A stretch of 64,000 nucleotides of DNA from Saccharina japonica (GCA_008828725.1 MEHQ01000993.1:1-64000), one strand, 5' to 3'. Shown: positions 35,019-54,905, counted from the stretch's first letter. The notes: generated from the letters alone by a model not told the origin. Translations and numbers: made by a program.

Positions 35019-35865
35019 GATGTGGTGAACTTAGGGTAGAGCAGCGCCAACGATATATACGTTGCCGTACTCTTCCCTACTAGGGTGTTCATATATAAGG
35101 GTGCGGGTGGAGGGAGAGAGCCCTGGATGTTTCTGGGATTTTTCGGACTTGAAGGTAGGGAGGGAAAAACGTTCATCTCCCCTGAAAAACGATTATTACG
35201 GGGGAGGCTCGTATAGTAATCAGGGCCCATCACGTACACGAAAAAAAACTATCGAAATTTCGATCTTTTTACTAAGCATATTTGGTCCTGATTACTATCT
35301 TCCCCGGAAATAGCTCCTTAACCCATTCCGAACTGAAAAACTTATCCCACACTAATTCCAAGTAGTTTGTCCCCAAAAACGGGGGACCAGTTCTTAAGGG
35401 GTTAATAATCTCGCATAAACGGCACCAACCAGCAAAACAGCAGTGTATCGTATGATAGCGGTCCAGAACGGCACACCTTGTTTTACGTATATGTAGGTAA
35501 TACACGTACGTATACATGGGTCCCCTTGGGGTCCCACAAGATTTTGTTTTACGGGGGTTTTCTGATGTTTTTTTTTGTTTGCTTCCCCTCACCCACCCCC
35601 ATCGATACAATAGAAAATAAGAAACAAAAAGCAGAAGCGCACGCGCGACGGAGCACTGACGTTGGTAATGATGGCGATGTTGGTTGGTGGTGGCTGCAGC
35701 GGTGGTTGTAGTGGTCCTTTTGTTTCGAAAATTCTTCAAGGTGCCGCCTCTAGTCTGCCGAAAGACGCGCTGCAAGCATGCATGGACTGACCTGACCGAC
35801 CGACGGTACGTTAACCTTGTCTTAACGCAACGTCTGAAACGAAATATATTTCAACTCATGCGACG
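34795..35865. repeat. large inverted repeat, left arm
   Basis: About 1.06 kb, nearly identical to 37785-38849 in opposite orientation (one base differs near 35247). It carries a piggyBac-like hairpin at 35318-35405. The two arms encode the same 167-codon frame (minus 35272-35775 and plus 37869-38372), which has no recognised domain. The innermost 60 bp differ by several small insertions and deletions. Confidence 0.9.
35318..35405. mobile_element. piggyBac-like hairpin, left-arm copy
   Basis: 88 bp from TTAACCCATTCCGAACTG to CTTAAGGGGTTAA, with TTAA at both ends and the core CCAAGTAGTTTGTCCCC. Confidence 0.8.
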
Positions 35866-37784
35866 ATTTTTTTTCCACCCTTCCCCCCGGGAGGGGGAGG
35901 GAGAGGGGAGGGGGTGGCGTGCGTCAAAATATTATTAGGCGCGCCGAGAGGCGGGTCCTCTTTCTCCTTGCGTCCTTTTGGCTTTTTTTTTAGCAGTGTG
36001 GGCTTTTGCACGCGCATGGTACCCAGTAAAGAATTAAAAAAAAAGCCGCGCCATATTTTGTTGTTGCTGCCTCCCCACTCCCCACCCCCCTCCCTATTTG
36101 TAGTGTTTTGCGCTTTTTTTTTGGGGGGTCATGGGAAGGGAAGGAAGCGATAAGAAGACGCACGCGAGCGCGCGTTCGGATTGAATGGAATACGATGGGA
36201 TTGGGTGGGATGCGATGGGATGGGATTTTTGGGACGGGGGTGTTGGCAGGCCTTACTACTTGTGCTGTTGTTGGTGTTGCTGTTCGGCTTGAAGAGGGGG
36301 CAGACGGCACTGACTGGTGCTTTTAGGGCGTTTTTTTTTCTTTTTCGTCGATGAATATCGTGGGTGGTTTGGTACACCAAAGGCATTGTTTTTTTTTCGG
36401 TGCGGGCGTATGCTGTAGCCGCACCAAGGAAACAAATCTCCGAGAAGGGGGCAGGGAGGGAGGGAGGGGGGGAGGGAGAGGGAGAGATAAGAATAACGAG
36501 AGAGAGGGGGGGGGGGGAGGGAGAGAGCGTGCAGATGCTCTGGTGCTTTGCAGAGAAGAGATGGGAGTGGGCGGTTACGAACGAGAATTGCCAGATACGG
36601 GCGCGTCGATTTTCTCATTGTTTCGTTTTTTTTTTCTTCTTCTCTTGTTTTCTTCATAGATGTGTTGCTTGCGTCTATATCTATCTGCTCGTGTGCGCGC
36701 TTGCGTTCTGCGTTTGCATGCTGCATTGATTTTGCGTGCTGCGTTTGCGTGCTGTGTGTTTGTGTCAAGCTGCGGGCGCGCGCTTTGCGACATACTCCTC
36801 CATGCCCTCTTCTCTCTCGTACCGCAGTTAGGGGTGTGGCGCTATCATGTCAGTCACTGTTGTCCTGCATGCGCGCCGTAAGGTCGGGGGGATACGGGCA
36901 TCGCGGTTCGAAATTGACGGTGAACTGCGGGAGGGGGGAAATAGGGAGGGGGGGAGGAAATAGCGGGGGGGGAGGGGGCGGGATTAGGGGTCACAGAGTT
37001 TCGGTTTCGGGTTCTTCGTTTTCTTCCTGTGGCGGTCCCGTGTTGTGATTGAAGGTGTCAACTTTTGGGGTTTCGGAGGGTTTGCTTCCCCGTTTCAGGC
37101 GTTTTCGACGATGCCCAAGAGCCGTGGTGCCTGTGGTTTGTTGGAGCAGACGCGTCCGCCCTCGCATGACCAACTCTTATGGTTAGCATCTGCTCGCGCG
37201 TGTGCCCCCCCCCCCAAACCCAGAGACCCCGCCCGCTTTGCGTACCCCCCCCTTGCGTACCCCCCCCCCCCCCTTGCTCTGTCGTCGTTGCGAGTGCTCT
37301 GGGTTGTTTTCTTTTTTTGGTCAGTTATGTTTACGATCAACGTTTTTTTTTTTCGGGGGCGGGGGGGGGGGCAGAAGAAAAATGAGCGTTTGATCACGTT
37401 GTTGCCGAATTGGGCACGTAGATGCCAAAAATGGCATATGGCTGAGCGCCGCGATGGCACGACGATGTATAACGCCATTTTCGCGCAGAGTTTGTTTTTT
37501 ATTTGTTTTCGTTTTTTTTTGTTTTGCCCTTTTTCATTTCGTCGCTCAGCGTGTGGGGAGGAGAGGGTGGGGATCGAAGTGGGCTCTGACCGCCACAGAC
37601 AATGTTCCTAGCGTGGGGGATAAGGCGCGTTGCGGGGGTGGGGGGGGGCGACTGATGCATAGCCAGATCGCCCAAACCGCCCCTTTTGCTCGAGTGGGGT
37701 AGTGGGGTGGGGCGGAGGGTGTACGGGGGGAAGCGGAAAAACAAAAAAAATTAAAAACAAAAAAAGAAAAAAAATCGTCGATGA
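35866..37784. other. spacer between the inverted arms
   Basis: 1.9 kb with strong strand bias: runs of G (35883-35920, 36450-36520, 36920-36980, 37640-37660) and T on the plus strand, plus C runs at 37205 and 37261. No gene. The mixed Cys/Phe/Leu-rich frames are compositional. Confidence 0.6.
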
Positions 37785-38849
37785 GTTGAACATATTTTCG
37801 CGTTTCAGACGTTGCGTTGAAGACTAAGGTTAACGTACCGTCGGTCGGTCAGGTCAGTCCATGCATGCTTGCAGCGCGTCTTTCGGCAGACTAGAGGCGG
37901 CACCTTGAAGAATTTTCGAAACAAAAGGACCACTACAACCACCGCTGCAGCCACCACCAACCAACATCGCCATCATTACCAACGTCAGTGCTCCGTCGCG
38001 CGTGCGCTTCTGCTTTTTGTTTCTTATTTTCTATTGTATCGATGGGGGTGGGTGAGGGGAAGCAAACAAAAAAAAACATCAGAAAACCCCCGTAAAACAA
38101 AATCTTGTGGGACCCCAAGGGGACCCATGTATACGTACGTGTATTACCTACATATACGTAAAACAAGGTGTGCCGTTCTGGACCGCTATCATACGATACA
38201 CTGCTGTTTTGCTGGTTGGTGCCGTTTATGCGAGATTATTAACCCCTTAAGAACTGGTCCCCCGTTTTTGGGGACAAACTACTTGGAATTAGTGTGGGAT
38301 AAGTTTTTCAGTTCGGAATGGGTTAAGGAGCTATTTCCGGGGAAGATAGTAATCAGGACCAAATATGCTTAGTAAAAAGATCGAAATTTCGATAGTTGTT
38401 TTTCGTGTACGTGATGGGCCCTGATTACTATACGAGCCTCCCCCGTAATAATCGTTTTTCAGGGGAGATGAACGTTTTTCCCTCCCTACCTTCAAGTCCG
38501 AAAAATCCCAGAAACATCCAGGGCTCTCTCCCTCCACCCGCACCCTTATATATGAACACCCTAGTAGGGAAGAGTACGGCAACGTATATATCGTTGGCGC
38601 TGCTCTACCCTAAGTTCACCACATCTAGGTAGGCGGAAAATGTAAGGACCGTTTGGACATTCGTGATGGAAGTGCTCTAGGGCTATAGAATGGTTGAGAG
38701 ATGATCGTACAGGTCCGAAGCTTTCTCCTACCCTAAGATTGCTCTCGTGTGTACGGAAGTTTCCTTGGTAGATCAGATAGATAGGCAGTATTCATATCAT
38801 AGCATCGAGATTCCAAGCCAGCAACGTTAAATCCCTGCGCCCCTTCCAT
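37785..38849. repeat. large inverted repeat, right arm
   Basis: Inverted copy of 34795-35865. It ends exactly at an ambiguous base (N at 38850), after which the sequence is unrelated. Confidence 0.9.
38239..38326. mobile_element. piggyBac-like hairpin, right-arm copy
   Basis: 88 bp from TTAACCCCTTAAGAACTGG to GGAATGGGTTAA, with core GGGGACAAACTACTTGG. Mirror of 35318-35405. Confidence 0.8.
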
Positions 38850-38850
38850 N
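38850..38850. other. ambiguous base at a repeat edge
   Basis: A single N separates the right arm from unrelated sequence. It may mark an assembly join. Confidence 0.7.
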
Positions 38851-39081
38851 CCCCCCCAAAATCGATTCCAAAATGTAACCGAACGAAATCGTCAATCCAC
38901 GACTGCAGCGGCCCCTTGACACAAACAATCATTTCGCCTGGCTCTTGTTTATTCTGGTTGTATTATGTTTTTTTTTATATGTAGTCCACTCAATCCTTCA
39001 ATCGAATCAATCAATCAATCAACCAACCAACCAACCAATTAATCAATCAACCAATCAATTTTCACTCGGTTCACTGATCCA

Positions 39082-46998
<7,917 letters not shown>

Positions 46999-47019
46999 CT
47001 GAGCACATCCGTTTCGGGT

Positions 47020-47062
47020 AGGGGGGGGGGGGGCGGGGGGGGGGAGGGGGGGGGGGGGGGAG
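47020..47062. repeat. long G tract before CK2 exon
   Basis: About 40 bases, almost all G on plus. Read on minus it is the C-rich tract in front of the acceptor at 46999. Confidence 0.85.
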
Positions 47063-47219
47063 GGCGAGAGAGGGGAGAGAGAGATAAGAGATAGAGAGCC
47101 AAAGTGTGAGAAACAAAACAGAGACAGAGACAGGTCGTTGCCATTATTAACCCTTTCCCAAATACGCGGGGGACATTGTAATCATAATCAAAAGGTTGGT
47201 GATAATAAAAAAAAACTCT

Positions 47220-47312
47220 TACGTAGGGCGGAAAGAAATATAAGGAACGTTTGTACACTGATAGTAGTACAAAGCGCTCCTTATATTTACGACCAGAGCG
47301 GTCGACGGATAC
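47220..47312. mobile_element. mariner-like MITE, diverged copy 7
   Basis: Inverted stems GAAATATAAGGAACGTTTGTA and, inverted, AAATATAAGGAGCGCTTTGTA. The ends are diverged. Relationship to the other copies is likely but not certain. Confidence 0.5.
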
Positions 47313-47613
47313 TGCATACCTGGTACCTGGTATGATTTTTGGGTGCATCGTAGGTTCTGAATACTATCGCCCCCCCGCACTGTTTAATGCAGTAGTAGGT
47401 GTAGCCCATTTTAAGGGACTCCGCGATAAGGGAAAACGGTATACCGTATAATGGACCTAAATTTTCTGCCCACCATTTTCGCCCACTACTGACTGTTAAG
47501 GGGGCCGGTGGGTACCAACTCTGGTAAGGGGCGTTTGTACGTAAGGGACCTCCAGTTCCGAACTCACTACGAGCAGGGTCTCTTAATTAAAAGGGGTTTC
47601 TGTCGTAGTTGTG
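47313..47613. other. gene-free stretch
   Basis: Nothing recognised. The missing first CK2 exon may lie here or further upstream. Confidence 0.35.
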
Positions 47614-47740
47614 TGACCAAAGAACTGGCATCTCTCTAGAGATGAAAGAATCGGCACAGACACTGGGTGTGCTGGATCTTGACGGGTAGAACGGATGGTT
47701 TAATGTGAAGAACACACACACCTACTGTGGTGCAATAATG
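47614..47740. repeat. dispersed 120-bp repeat, copy 1
   Basis: GTGTGACCAAAGAACTGGCA, then CAGACACTGGGTGTGCTGGA and ACGGGTAGAACGGATGGTTT. Matches 59176-59290 at roughly 85-90 percent by eye. Confidence 0.75.
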
Positions 47741-47865
47741 AACTAAAGTCTAGCCTAAGCAGTCTGTCCCGTAACAGCATTGCATCAAGGGATGGTCGAA
47801 CCCTCCTCTGGCTTCACAGGAGAAAATCAGTGACGAAGGGCAACTCGAACCAGCCCAGGCTCTGC

Positions 47866-48370
47866 TGGGGGCGGGGGGTGGGGGCGCAGGGTGTACCCAT
47901 GTCGTGCTTGGCCGAAGTCGTATAACCATAGGGGGAGGAGGGGTACCCATTTGTTGCTTGCCTTAGTCGATTTGACCTTTGACCACCATCCCTTTCGAGA
48001 CGGAGCATTTGAAGAGGAAGGGAGGGGGGGGGGGCGTACTCATTTGTTGCTTGCCTTAGTCATTTGACCATTGACCATGCATCCCTTTCGAGACGAGAGC
48101 ACCGTTCCTAATCCTAATAGAGACACCTCCGACACGTTGGGCGCTCATTGCTTGTTTCCATATATTACAAAGAAACATTTTGCTAATCTTATCCCCTTCT
48201 TGCGGGGGGGGTGTACTCATGTTGTGCACGGCCGTAGTCATATGACCATAGACCCTCGCATCCCTACAATGCCGGGACGGAGCGCGTTGGGTTTTCACCA
48301 ACCAGGCAGACATTGCTTGCACCAAGCGCGAAGCGCCGTGAGGTATTGGGCGAGTCGCATGGAGGGTGAG
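47866..48370 (+). repeat. G-tract repeat family cluster
   Basis: Four copies in a row, each led by a G run. The first and last are of the GGCCGTAGTC type and the two between are of the TTGCCTTAGTC type. The last runs on through GGGTTTTCACCAACCAGG, GCACCAAGCGCGAAGCGCC and GGCGAGTCGCATGGAGG. Confidence 0.8.
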
Positions 48371-48766
48371 GGGGGGGGAAGAGGTGTAAAAACAAAACAC
48401 CCCCCCGACGTAAGTACAACGATCCGCGACAAGCCATGCCGATGTAAGAAGGAGTGTGACAACCTGCGCAGCATGACGGTACTCGTTCAGCTGCGAACTC
48501 GACACTTGACGGTCGAAACGACCTTACACTCGTCATTGTTTTGATTGCTACTGAAGCGTATCTATCTGGGTGAAAAAAAAAAAAGGCTCAAGAGGTGCGG
48601 GGTTTCCACATTAAAAAAAAAAACTATTTCATTAACGCCTGGGGTCGCAGATGGGACATGGTAACGCACCCAGCGTCCAAAACTATGGAACAAACAAAGC
48701 ATGAAAACGACAACATGTCCGTCGGTATCGTATCATATGAACGATGCATTTCCGTCGGAAGCGTGT

Positions 48767-48859
48767 CTTAATCCTTGTGCGACTGCAAAAATAAGCATTC
48801 CACACCAATTTCAAGTAGTTGGTCCCCAAAAATGGGGATGCAGTTATGAAGGGGGGTAA
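48767..48859. mobile_element. piggyBac-like hairpin
   Basis: TTAATCCTTGTGCGACTGC start, core CACCAATTTCAAGTAGTTGG and TCCCCAAAAATGGGGA, ending GGGGGGTAAAA. Diverged ends. Confidence 0.6.
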
Positions 48860-49343
48860 AAGGCGCTTCAATTTCCATTTTCTACGCGGCACGATAACAC
48901 CTCAACGCGGTAGTTAGTACTGTACACGTATGCCCACGGCGCATGGACTAGAGAACGGGAGCGACGACGACAAAAAAAAAAAAAAACATGTCGAAGGTTC
49001 TGTTTCTTTCCATCTCAAATTTAGAAAAACAACGACAAAAAAGGGGAGAGCAAAAAGTAGGGCCTAGGGCTACTCGTATAGGGTTAGTGATACTCTCGCG
49101 TACATAAACAAGGTAGCGTGTTGATTGAATATACACCATGTTTTGGGCCGCTTTCACTTGACATTACGTAGTTCCACCCATACTTGACAAAAAGGCAAAC
49201 AAACGAACAAAAACGACACCGAAAAAACAAGCACTCCCAACCACACTGTACGTAGGTAGAGCAGACCAACCCACTACTACTGTGCAAGAGAGAAAATAGT
49301 ACCAGAAGCTGGCTGTGGGCGCTCGTTTCGAAACCCGAGCACA

Positions 49344-49500
49344 AGCGGGGGGGGGGCGGGGGGGGGGGGGTACTCATGTCATGCATAGCCGTAGTCGTAT
49401 GGCCATAGACCCTCGCATCTTGACAATGCCGGGATGGAGAACGTCGGATTTTGACCGACTAGACAGACATTGCTTGCACCAGGCGCGAAGCGAAACGTGA
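49344..49500 (+). repeat. G-tract repeat family copy
   Basis: G run, GTACTCATGTCATGCATAGC, CGTAGTCGTATGGCCATAG, CCTCGCATCTTGACAATGCC and GCACCAGGCGCGAAGCG. Confidence 0.8.
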
Positions 49501-50041
49501 GGCAGTCTTTTTCGGGGGGGTCCTTTCATCAGAAGCGTCAATAAATGACTTGACTGTAGTATAGCATCAGCCACACGAAGCAACATAAGGAGGGATGCTG
49601 GGAAAGGAGACAGGGGATGTGTCCCTACGGTAATGCAAGGAGCTGTACGAGCACTACAAGCGCGCAGCGTGGTACCAAAGTTACACCGCTAAGAAAATGC
49701 TAACAAAACGCCGTTATGTACGTGCATACAACAAAATAACAAAACGAAAACAAAAAACAAACCGCAACCGACAAACAAAAAAAACAAAAAACGCAAAACA
49801 TTTGACGAAGAGAACAACAACAACAAAAATGTCCAACCGACCAGAGGAAGATAACAACAGCCAAACCCCCTATTCCCCTGCCTCCACGCGTTGCCCGGCT
49901 GACTTGACACTATGCTCTTCTTGCTTCACAGTCGTCACCAGGGAAAAGTCGCCTCCCTACTCTCCACCAAAACCGCTGTTGGAGACTACAACACACATTG
50001 CTGTACGAAAAAACCATTTTCGACCTGCTGCAAATAACCTA

Positions 50042-50146
50042 TTAATTTGAGGCTCTAATGCTGTATGTCCTGCTGCAAACAAACTAATAATTTGAGGCTC
50101 TAATGCTGTATGTCCTGCTGCAAACAAACTAATAATATGAGACTCT
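50042..50146. repeat. 58-bp tandem repeat
   Basis: Two near-identical units plus a partial third: ATTTGAGGCTCTAATGCTGT, then ATGTCCTGCTGCAAACAAAC. Confidence 0.9.
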
Positions 50147-50815
50147 ACTGCTGCTGTACGTACTACTGACTACTGGCTGTAGCAGTGGTGCCTGCGGGTG
50201 TTTGGGTGTAACTTTGAACCTTCTGCCAGCAGTAGGTTCTACTGACTGCTGGTGTGGTGGTGGCTGCGGTGTCCTATGGGCTTTTTCTTTACTACTGCTG
50301 TCATACCAGGTATTATAGAAACATACGTAGATAATGTGTCTGCGGTGTCTGTGGTGTAATTTCGTAAAAAATGGTAGATTTCACATTTCAAGTCCTTGGA
50401 GAATTTTTCGGCTGCAGTCAACCTGGAACGGCTGGCTGGTCTGAAAACAATTGCAGCTTGCTTATAGCTCTAGACCAAATATGTCAGGAGACAGCAACTT
50501 TCACCCCTTGACACAAGACAGCAACGTTTGCCTTGTGACATGCCTTGACTGACACCAAAACTACTAGGTTTTAGTGTGGAACACTCGGTCCTATATACAC
50601 TCTTCTGACAGCGCGTACGCTTTGCCTTGCCTGACACGCCTCTTTATTAATGACACGTTTGCTTTATAGACTCTAGACGGTATATTTGTATATTTGACGG
50701 GCCAGTTGGTGCGGCTTCACCAACTTCAGGCCACCACACCAACCGTTGCGCCACACATCGCACACTACACACACACTACACACACACCACCACCACCACC
50801 CACCAGATCAATTTC

Positions 50816-50920
50816 TTAACCCCTTGACCCTTTTAGAACTGCAGTCCCGTTATGGGGACAAATCAGTTGGAATTAGAGCCAAATATATGGTTATGTGCAC
50901 TGGAGCACTAAAAGGGTTAA
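50816..50920. mobile_element. piggyBac-like hairpin
   Basis: TTAACCCCTTGACCCTTTTA to GCACTAAAAGGGTTAA, with core TATGGGGACAAATCAGTTGG. TTAA at both ends. Confidence 0.8.
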
Positions 50921-50997
50921 GAACCGGTCCCCCGTTTTTGGGGACAAACTACTTGGAATTAGTGTGGGATAACTTTTTTCAGTTATGAATGGGTTCA
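50917..50997. mobile_element. piggyBac-like hairpin sharing a TTAA
   Basis: Starts at the TTAA that ends the previous element. GAACCGGTCCCCCGTTTTTG, core GGACAAACTACTTGGAATT, ending GAATGGGTTCAA. Very close to the copies inside the large inverted repeat. Confidence 0.75.
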
Positions 50998-51275
50998 ACT
51001 TGTTGATATTATACACATATACCGCAACGATACGAGAAGAAGGGGTACACGTGTCCTGCTATGTATATATGTATATGTACGTATATACCTGGTAATTCGT
51101 AGTCGTCCTATTAAAGATTAGCCTATTACGAAGACAGCATTGCTGCTGATAGAACACCAAGCGTCAGGTGCACTAAGCTGCTGTTGTAACATATTCCTAT
51201 TTACGTAGATTATCATATATATGTGGAAACTAAAAGGAGAAAGCATCAAGTCGTGTCGTGGCCCGGTGCTGCTCG

Positions 51276-51359
51276 CACCACGATGTCCCACAATGTAAGA
51301 AACGAATGGATTGAATATTAATGTACAAGCGGTGCTTATATTATGGTACAGATTGGTAC
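51276..51359. mobile_element. mariner/Stowaway-like MITE, diverged copy 8
   Basis: Shares ATTGAATATTAATGTACAAG and GGTGCTTATATTATGG and ends CAGATTGGTA. The left end is degraded. Confidence 0.65.
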
Positions 51360-53216
51360 CTACAGTATCAATATAGGTGTGAGGAGAGAAGAAAACCCCT
51401 GATCATGTTCTATTAATAGATATGTTCAAGTGCTCAATATATATCTGCCATTGTACACCAGGAAAAACGAAAAACATGAGCCCGGCCTATTTCGTGTGAT
51501 GCCTTTTGCGCAGGTGTTTTTCGTTTCTTACGTACCACAGCAGGCATGACATGTTTGTATATACGAGAGGCAGAATTAAGTATATACACTATTAATAGGT
51601 ACCTGTTTTTTTAACAAAAGTAAGCAAGATGTTGTATATACCCAGTGGGAAAATAAAAATAAAAAACACGGACACCGAACGAAAGAAGAGTTCTCACAAA
51701 ATAGTCCCTGCACTTCGCATCCTTCGTTCCATATTACGGGAGACAACAAGCCTCCCTCGATCCTCTCCGCCTCGCCTACGAATCTCGTGTTTTTTTTGCG
51801 GTCCCGAACTTGCTTCGTGTGACTAATCGCGTTGCTGCTGCTGCTGCTGCTGCTGAGCTGTGGGGTAGGCTGCCGGGAGTCTGGTGGGTGTTATGCGGCT
51901 CCACTCCCATAGACACATAGGGGTTAAGTCTTGCCTTTGGGGCACAGTTACAACGACGAAAAATACCGGCGAAAAACACCGACGAAACCTACCGACGAAA
52001 ACTACAGCAGTATGCCAGGCGCGGTCTTATCAACCGTCTACCTAACAGGAGTGGGAGCGTGTAGCAGTACGACTATCCATTGAGTATCATCACGCGTGCT
52101 TGTCGGACATCTACTTGCATGGTATATATATAGCTCGGGTACACCCCCCATTACACCATCCAGCCCCCGGGGTGTTTTCGTGTGTTGCCGGTGCTGTGAG
52201 CGTCAAGTTTTCTCGACACTCCCTCCCCCACGCCTTGAAGTCGCAAATGGGTTAAAATAATGCGAACGCGAATTAGACACCAGGTAAAACATAGACTAGC
52301 GCCACGGGCGGAGCCGTACCCGTACCGGTAGTTACACAAGAGATTACTGTTACGACCCCTTGATTATTTTCTGGAGGGGAGGGGAGGGGAGGGGAGGGGA
52401 AATCGTGATTTTCTGGGGGGGGGAAACTTGCCTGTCGAAAAAAAAAAAGTGACAACTTCGTACGTACAGCATATCGGCCGCACGAAGGAACCGTAGCCTT
52501 GGGTTGCTGGGGTATCATAGGGAGGGGAGGTCGTCTCGGAAATGCAACGGAAGGACATGTACGATACGCCCACAGCACGGTGACGCTTGTACTAGGTTAC
52601 GTCCGAAGGTATATATGTATGTTGCACAGGAGGTTAAAAATACAAATACCGTTATTTGTTGTCGCTTTCTGGGCCGCTTCGTACACCCGGGTCCCAAAAG
52701 GCTTAAAAAAATAGCGTTCGTGTCCGTTTCTCGTCGGGAAATATTATATACCGTCGTCGGCCACCGGGGTTTCGACTGCCACCATCGGCGTTTTCGCCCT
52801 TGCCGCGCCTTCTAGAGATCTGATCCCACAGCAGCATACCATACCATGGCACCACGGCGTTCGTTGCTCCACGACTCGGTCAGCACGAGCAGCATGCGGC
52901 AACGTACGTACTACTACTGCTGCTGCTGTTGTAGTACCATAGCAATATAATAGTAGTGGCAGTCTACACAAACTCGAAAAAAGCAGTAGTGCTTGCTACT
53001 GCTGTTATGATCCCTTTACGTACTGGTCTTGCGAAGCTTTTGTGTGGGATCGACACTGATGGCGGCAGCACACAGCTCACACAGCACGAGACAGGCAGTA
53101 AGTAGTGTGCCGAGAGGTGCGTGCGTGCGTGTGCAGACAGACGACGACAGGAAGTAAGTGTCACTGCTACAACGTAATACCCTCGGCTAGCTGCAATAAT
53201 AGCACTGTTCTGCTGC
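51360..53216. other. gene-free stretch
   Basis: A GCTGCT microsatellite at 51832-51855 and a GGGGA run at 52375-52400. Frames around 52499-52815 and 51776-51979 carry no recognised domain. Confidence 0.4.
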
Positions 53217-53219
53217 TGA

Positions 53220-53250
<31 letters not shown>

Positions 53251-53320
53251 GCTGCTGCTGCTGTCGCTGCTTGCTGTTGCTAATTGCTGCGGCGGCGGCT
53301 CTGCTGCTGCTTGCCACGCG
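53217..53320. repeat. CTG microsatellite
   Basis: About 50 bp of near-pure CTG followed by drifting GCTGCTG. Frames give Leu, Ala or Cys runs. No gene is supported, because the frames lack domains and the opposite strand is closed. Confidence 0.7.
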
Positions 53321-53739
53321 AGTGGCATGTCTGCGTCCATGTCTTCATCCCCACCTGTCGGTTTCGCGCGCTTATCGCGCTCAGCGAAACGAGCCCTTAG
53401 CTTGGATCAGCGCTGCCTTTTATGTATATACGAGTTCGGTACAGGCGTGGGCGCTGGCAGCGCTTGCACCACACCAATTAAAAAAAAATACTGACTGCCA
53501 CCAGCGACACGCCGACATCTTTGGCGCGGCGGAATACCCTCCTGTGTTGGCCAATCACAAGAAAACGTGTACTTTACTTGATGAACTAACTACTATGCAG
53601 ACATGTACCTGGTAGATGAAGGCTCAACAGCCTCATTTTCGTCGGTGTTGGTATTCCAGATAGTGAGTGCCTACTGCTGTGCTGTACGTACAGATAATAT
53701 TATATGTACGGTCTGTGATTCTGTGATTGGAAATGACTC

Positions 53740-53828
53740 TTAACCCTGCTGGGAACCGAAAAAAAATATCCCACACCAATTCCAAGTACTTTGTCACCAA
53801 ATATGTGGGACCAGTTTTAAAAGGGTTG
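53740..53828. mobile_element. piggyBac-like hairpin
   Basis: TTAACCCTGCTGGGAACCG, core CCACACCAATTCCAAGTACT, ending CCAGTTTTAAAAGGGTTG. Confidence 0.75.
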
Positions 53829-54905
53829 AAAAAACGACGGTCAACAATGACGATTACAGCCGAAACGGCCACTGCCTGGTTGAGGGATAATACAAATCGG
53901 TGTCCGGGTTACTATGCAATGCAACGAGTCGCACGGCACGGGCGCAACATGATCCTTTGTATATACCAGGTACCCGTACTGCTGGGGGGCGTTCACGCTG
54001 CTCGTGAATAAAATGATGGTAACACCTTGGTAACACCGAAGTTATCGTTGTTTTGGTCGCTATCTCGGGGTCCCAAATTCACCGACTTGATATTTCATAT
54101 TATTTCCCATATTTTTATACTGCTGCACGTACCATTCGCCTCGATTTACGTACGAGTACCTCGTATGATATACTCGTAGGTCGTTGTCTATCTGTATATA
54201 ACCCGGCACCAGGTATTTACGGTCGCGGTGCCTGGCATTTTTATGGCCAAATGGAGACGGCGGCAATCAAAAAGAATACCAGGTACGAGTACGAGCACTC
54301 GTATAACGATATCGTATCGATAAACGACTCACTTCGCCAGTCTCCGACGACCGACCCAACCAAATTCTCCATGTTACTCGAATCAAAATCTGTTTCTCGC
54401 GAGAAAAGTACGTACCCAATCACAGAGCGCGCAGGATGCCAGAGAACAAAGCACGTGCCATAAGGTTGCGTGGTGCACGAGATATAAGGCAACTCCCATC
54501 ACCAAGCTTCTTCCAGTTACCTCGAGCGAGCAAGCCTAAGCAGAACCACTACTCATACTGATGTTGGACGTATATTGAGCCGATTTTGACTTGCTATTAA
54601 TAGGCGCGTTATGTTCCAAAGTACACAAGTGTAAGGCCATGACTACGAGTTACGAGTAGAGGCCAGCGATATTGATTAGAGGCCGTAGAGCTATGTATCA
54701 TAGCATCAGAGGTCCAAAATTCTAAATGGATTTTGCCCAAAACTCCCAAGAACAAGCAGACAGCAGCAGACAGCAGTGCAGCAGTCAGAGTCGTAGCCAT
54801 CTCACCCATAATAATAAAACATATCTACATGAGGAAAGCAGCACAGAGATGCTCTCGAGGGCCGGTAGGTCTCACCAGAGGGAAAGACATTTCGACATCC
54901 TCACC
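53829..54905. other. gene-free stretch
   Basis: No recognised gene or element. Many TACGAGTACG and TACCAGGTA words. Confidence 0.35.

Noticed and set aside
35272-35775. 167-codon protein present twice
   Set aside because: Identity between the two copies comes from the inverted repeat. The frame contains a piggyBac-like hairpin and has no domain.
54869-54899. first exon of CK2 alpha (MSKCLSL, donor GTGAGA)
   Set aside because: Phase fits, but the residues do not resemble the expected start before VYADVN, and the codon formed would be Trp, not Arg. Left unassigned.
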